Below, in pieces: positions 62,370-64,000 of a DNA stretch of 64,000 nucleotides. Made by a program: the position numbers and the translations under genes. This DNA is from Agarophyton chilense. Taxonomy: Eukaryota > Rhodophyta > Florideophyceae > Gracilariales > Gracilariaceae. The notes under the pieces were generated by a model. The model did no database searches. It worked only from the letters and a program-made list of their open reading frames with translations, and was not told the DNA's origin. Each line of letters opens with the position of its first letter. Positions within the stretch are counted from its first letter, which is position 1. Where the stretch lies: positions 744,001 through 808,000 of the forward strand of contig JARGXX010000003.1 of the NCBI GenBank assembly GCA_030374765.1. Direction: 5' to 3'.

Positions 62370-63755
62370 TCATCTGTAGTACCCAGCCAATCCTAAAAAG
62401 CTTCTGAGTTCAGTGGTATTGGAAGGGATCGGGGCCTGTTGAATAGCTTCAATTTTCTTTGTGTCAACGGCCACGCCGTTCTTATCCAATACGTGCCCCA
62501 GGAGTTCTATCTTTGGCTGAGCGAAATGACACTTGGATATCTTTAGCTTCAATCCATGTGACGCTACAATTCTCAACACGTATTCAACATGTTCGACATG
62601 CTCTTCCAATGACTTGGAGAAGATCACTACGTCATCGATGTAAACGCGGGCGAACGGTACCTTGCTGAGAATGGAGTCCATCATTCTTTGGAAGGTTGAC
62701 GGAGCGTTCATCAGACCAAAAGGCATGACTTCAAATTGAAACGTTCCCTGTCTGCAAATGAATGTCGTCATTTCCTTGCATTTGGGCGACATCCTTATCT
62801 GCGAATACCCGGAGAAAAGGTCCAAGGTGGTCAAAAATGAACAACCTCCCAAATCGTCGAATATCTGCTCCATGTGCGGCAGAGGCCAGCGGTCGGCTTT
62901 CATCACATTATTCAACGGTCTGTAGTCAATGCAAAACCTTGGTCTGCCATCCTTCTTGGTAGCTATGACCACAGGAAAAGACCAGGGGGAAGTGCATCGC
63001 TTGATTATGCCGGCTTTTAGCATCTTGTCCACTTCCTCTCGAACAACTTGGTCATATCTGGGCGGGAGTCTCCTAACTCTTGAATGGAGCGGGGCATCAC
63101 ATGTCACTGTGAACTCGTGCATGACAGGAGCATTGGTCGGTCTGAGATCATACAAAGACCATGCTACAACATCGAGGCTCACCAGAATGGAACGGATCCG
63201 GTCTTTTACCTCGTTAGGCAAATGGACAAGTCTTTCAACAATCAATTCTTCTTGACTTGCATCTGGCGCAGAGTTCTCGATGACGGTCGAGTTCTCATCT
63301 CGTTTCATTTTCGTGGGCATTTGCCATGAATACTCATCTTCGGATTGTGGGCACACAATGTCACCATGACTCATGCAACCAGCCACACATATTTTCGCGG
63401 ACTTTTCCCGATTTATGTCGGGGTTCGTATCACTTCGGCCAATTCCTGCTTCCGAATCTTCCTTCTTCTGTTGATGCAATCTTTCGCCAGTTTCTGCGGG
63501 TGGTCTGTTCGGATCCTCGTCTTCTCCACCCACGGAGAGCGGGGGCTGACTCGTATTCTCTTCAGGTGGTAGTTCTTCTTCAAATGAGATCAAATAATGA
63601 CCATCATCATCTTCCTCAATCATTCCAGTACTATTAAAAGGAAGGTTATGAGCTCCGAAGTGAGGCGGATGAGCAGGTAGGGGAACAGGGTACCGAATCC
63701 GGACACGAACCTCCAGAAAATCGTCTATTGGTTCTCCTACCTCTTTTGGCAGCAA
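62370..63755 (-). pseudogene. Reverse transcriptase segment of element C
   Basis: 461 residues. An acidic linker of about 190 residues precedes RT blocks RRLPPRYDQVVREEVDKMLK, SPWSFPVVIATKKDGRPRFC, IDYRPLNNVMKADRWPLP, FLTTLDLFSGYSQIRM, FEVMPFGLMNAPSTFQRMM and the catalytic ARVYIDDVVIFSKS, all intact. The same frame is open to the right edge apart from TAA at 63756-63758 (DEV-stop-LLPKEVGEP). It ends ELRSFLGLAGYYR-TGA, where relatives have Arg at the stop (CGA to TGA). Confidence 0.93.
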
Positions 63756-64000
63756 TTAAACCTCATCCTTAATCGGGATAGTAAGGACGGGATCACGATA
63801 GAGGGGGGTCTCGGACATCTGCACTTCTTCAGGGGAGGAATGGGCACTAACGCTCTCTTGGTCGGCCTCGTCCATCAAGACGAGGCCTACCGTGTCTCTT
63901 GGCTGAACGCTAGTGCCCGTAGAAGAACTCTGAAACGATGACGGGTTCGGGCCTTCAAGGGCTAGCTCACCACCACCCTCGCGTTCTGCTGTTGCTACAG

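Larger units (their letters stand above)
59960..64000 (-). mobile_element. Relatively young Ty3/gypsy element, cut by right edge (element C)
   Basis: Minus-strand element with long well-kept domains: RT (62370-63755), RNase H (61728-62369) and integrase (60517-61731). Gag and the 5' LTR are beyond the right edge. Reading is interrupted by TAA 63756-63758, TGA 62370-62372, TAG 61294-61296 and TAA 61129-61131, and by one frame change near 61730. Everything between these points reads as normal gypsy protein, so decay is recent compared with elements A and B. Confidence 0.88.

Noticed and set aside
1-64000. tRNA and rRNA genes
   Set aside because: I looked for cloverleaf-like and rRNA-like stretches by eye and found none I could support; a covariance-model scan would settle it.

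Overview
The window is nuclear DNA of a eukaryote with compact, nearly intronless genes. Two short introns can be placed, in the mitochondrial acyl carrier protein gene and the SelK-like gene. Dense housekeeping genes on the left and a block of transposon remains on the right fit a florideophyte red alga such as Chondrus or Gracilaria. That assignment is inference from gene style; no rRNA or organelle marker is present to confirm it.

Left part (1 to about 30.8 kb): a gene island. In order: SerB-type phosphoserine phosphatase (-, cut by the left edge), GRWD1/Rrb1 WD40 chaperone (+), NUS1/NgBR cis-prenyltransferase subunit (-), a 1.9 kb stretch with a doubtful spliced membrane-protein candidate (-), type I methionine aminopeptidase (-), ATAD2-type AAA+/bromodomain protein (-), V-ATPase subunit E (+), mitochondrial acyl carrier protein (-, 2 exons), TIM22 (+), an unrecognised disordered basic protein (+), a Bro1-domain ALIX-like protein (+), ubiquilin/DSK2 (-), a cysteine form of selenoprotein K (+, 2 exons), a decayed alpha/beta hydrolase (+), a mitochondrial carrier (-) and a USP25/28-like deubiquitinase (+). 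Five head-to-head pairs share intergenic regions of about 410-800 bp. By function the island covers proteostasis (ubiquilin, USP, ALIX, SelK-like protein, MAP), mitochondria (ACP, TIM22, carrier), chromatin and ribosome assembly (ATAD2, GRWD1) and dolichol synthesis (NUS1).

Right part (about 31.5 to 64 kb): no intact host gene recognised. It holds an Academ-like DNA transposon relic (31.5-37.2 kb, +), a dead Tc1/mariner transposase (37.9-39.0 kb, +), an old Ty3/gypsy element with both LTRs and a 5-bp target duplication GTACC (39205-45836, -), a dead pogo-like transposase (about 46.3-47.7 kb, +), a degenerate chromodomain Ty3/gypsy element (about 50.16-55.15 kb, +), a SANT/Myb-like fragment, a 147-bp MITE-like palindrome (58550-58696), a second dead pogo-like transposase (58.7-59.9 kb, -) and a younger Ty3/gypsy element running off the right edge (-), stopped by four in-frame nonsense codons and one frame change.

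The points most worth a second look are the Academ-like relic, the carrier that has lost both partners of one predicted matrix salt bridge, the 119-residue insertion in the first AAA module of the ATAD2 protein, the missing second Asp in the SerB motif, and the alpha/beta hydrolase pseudogene inside an otherwise healthy island.
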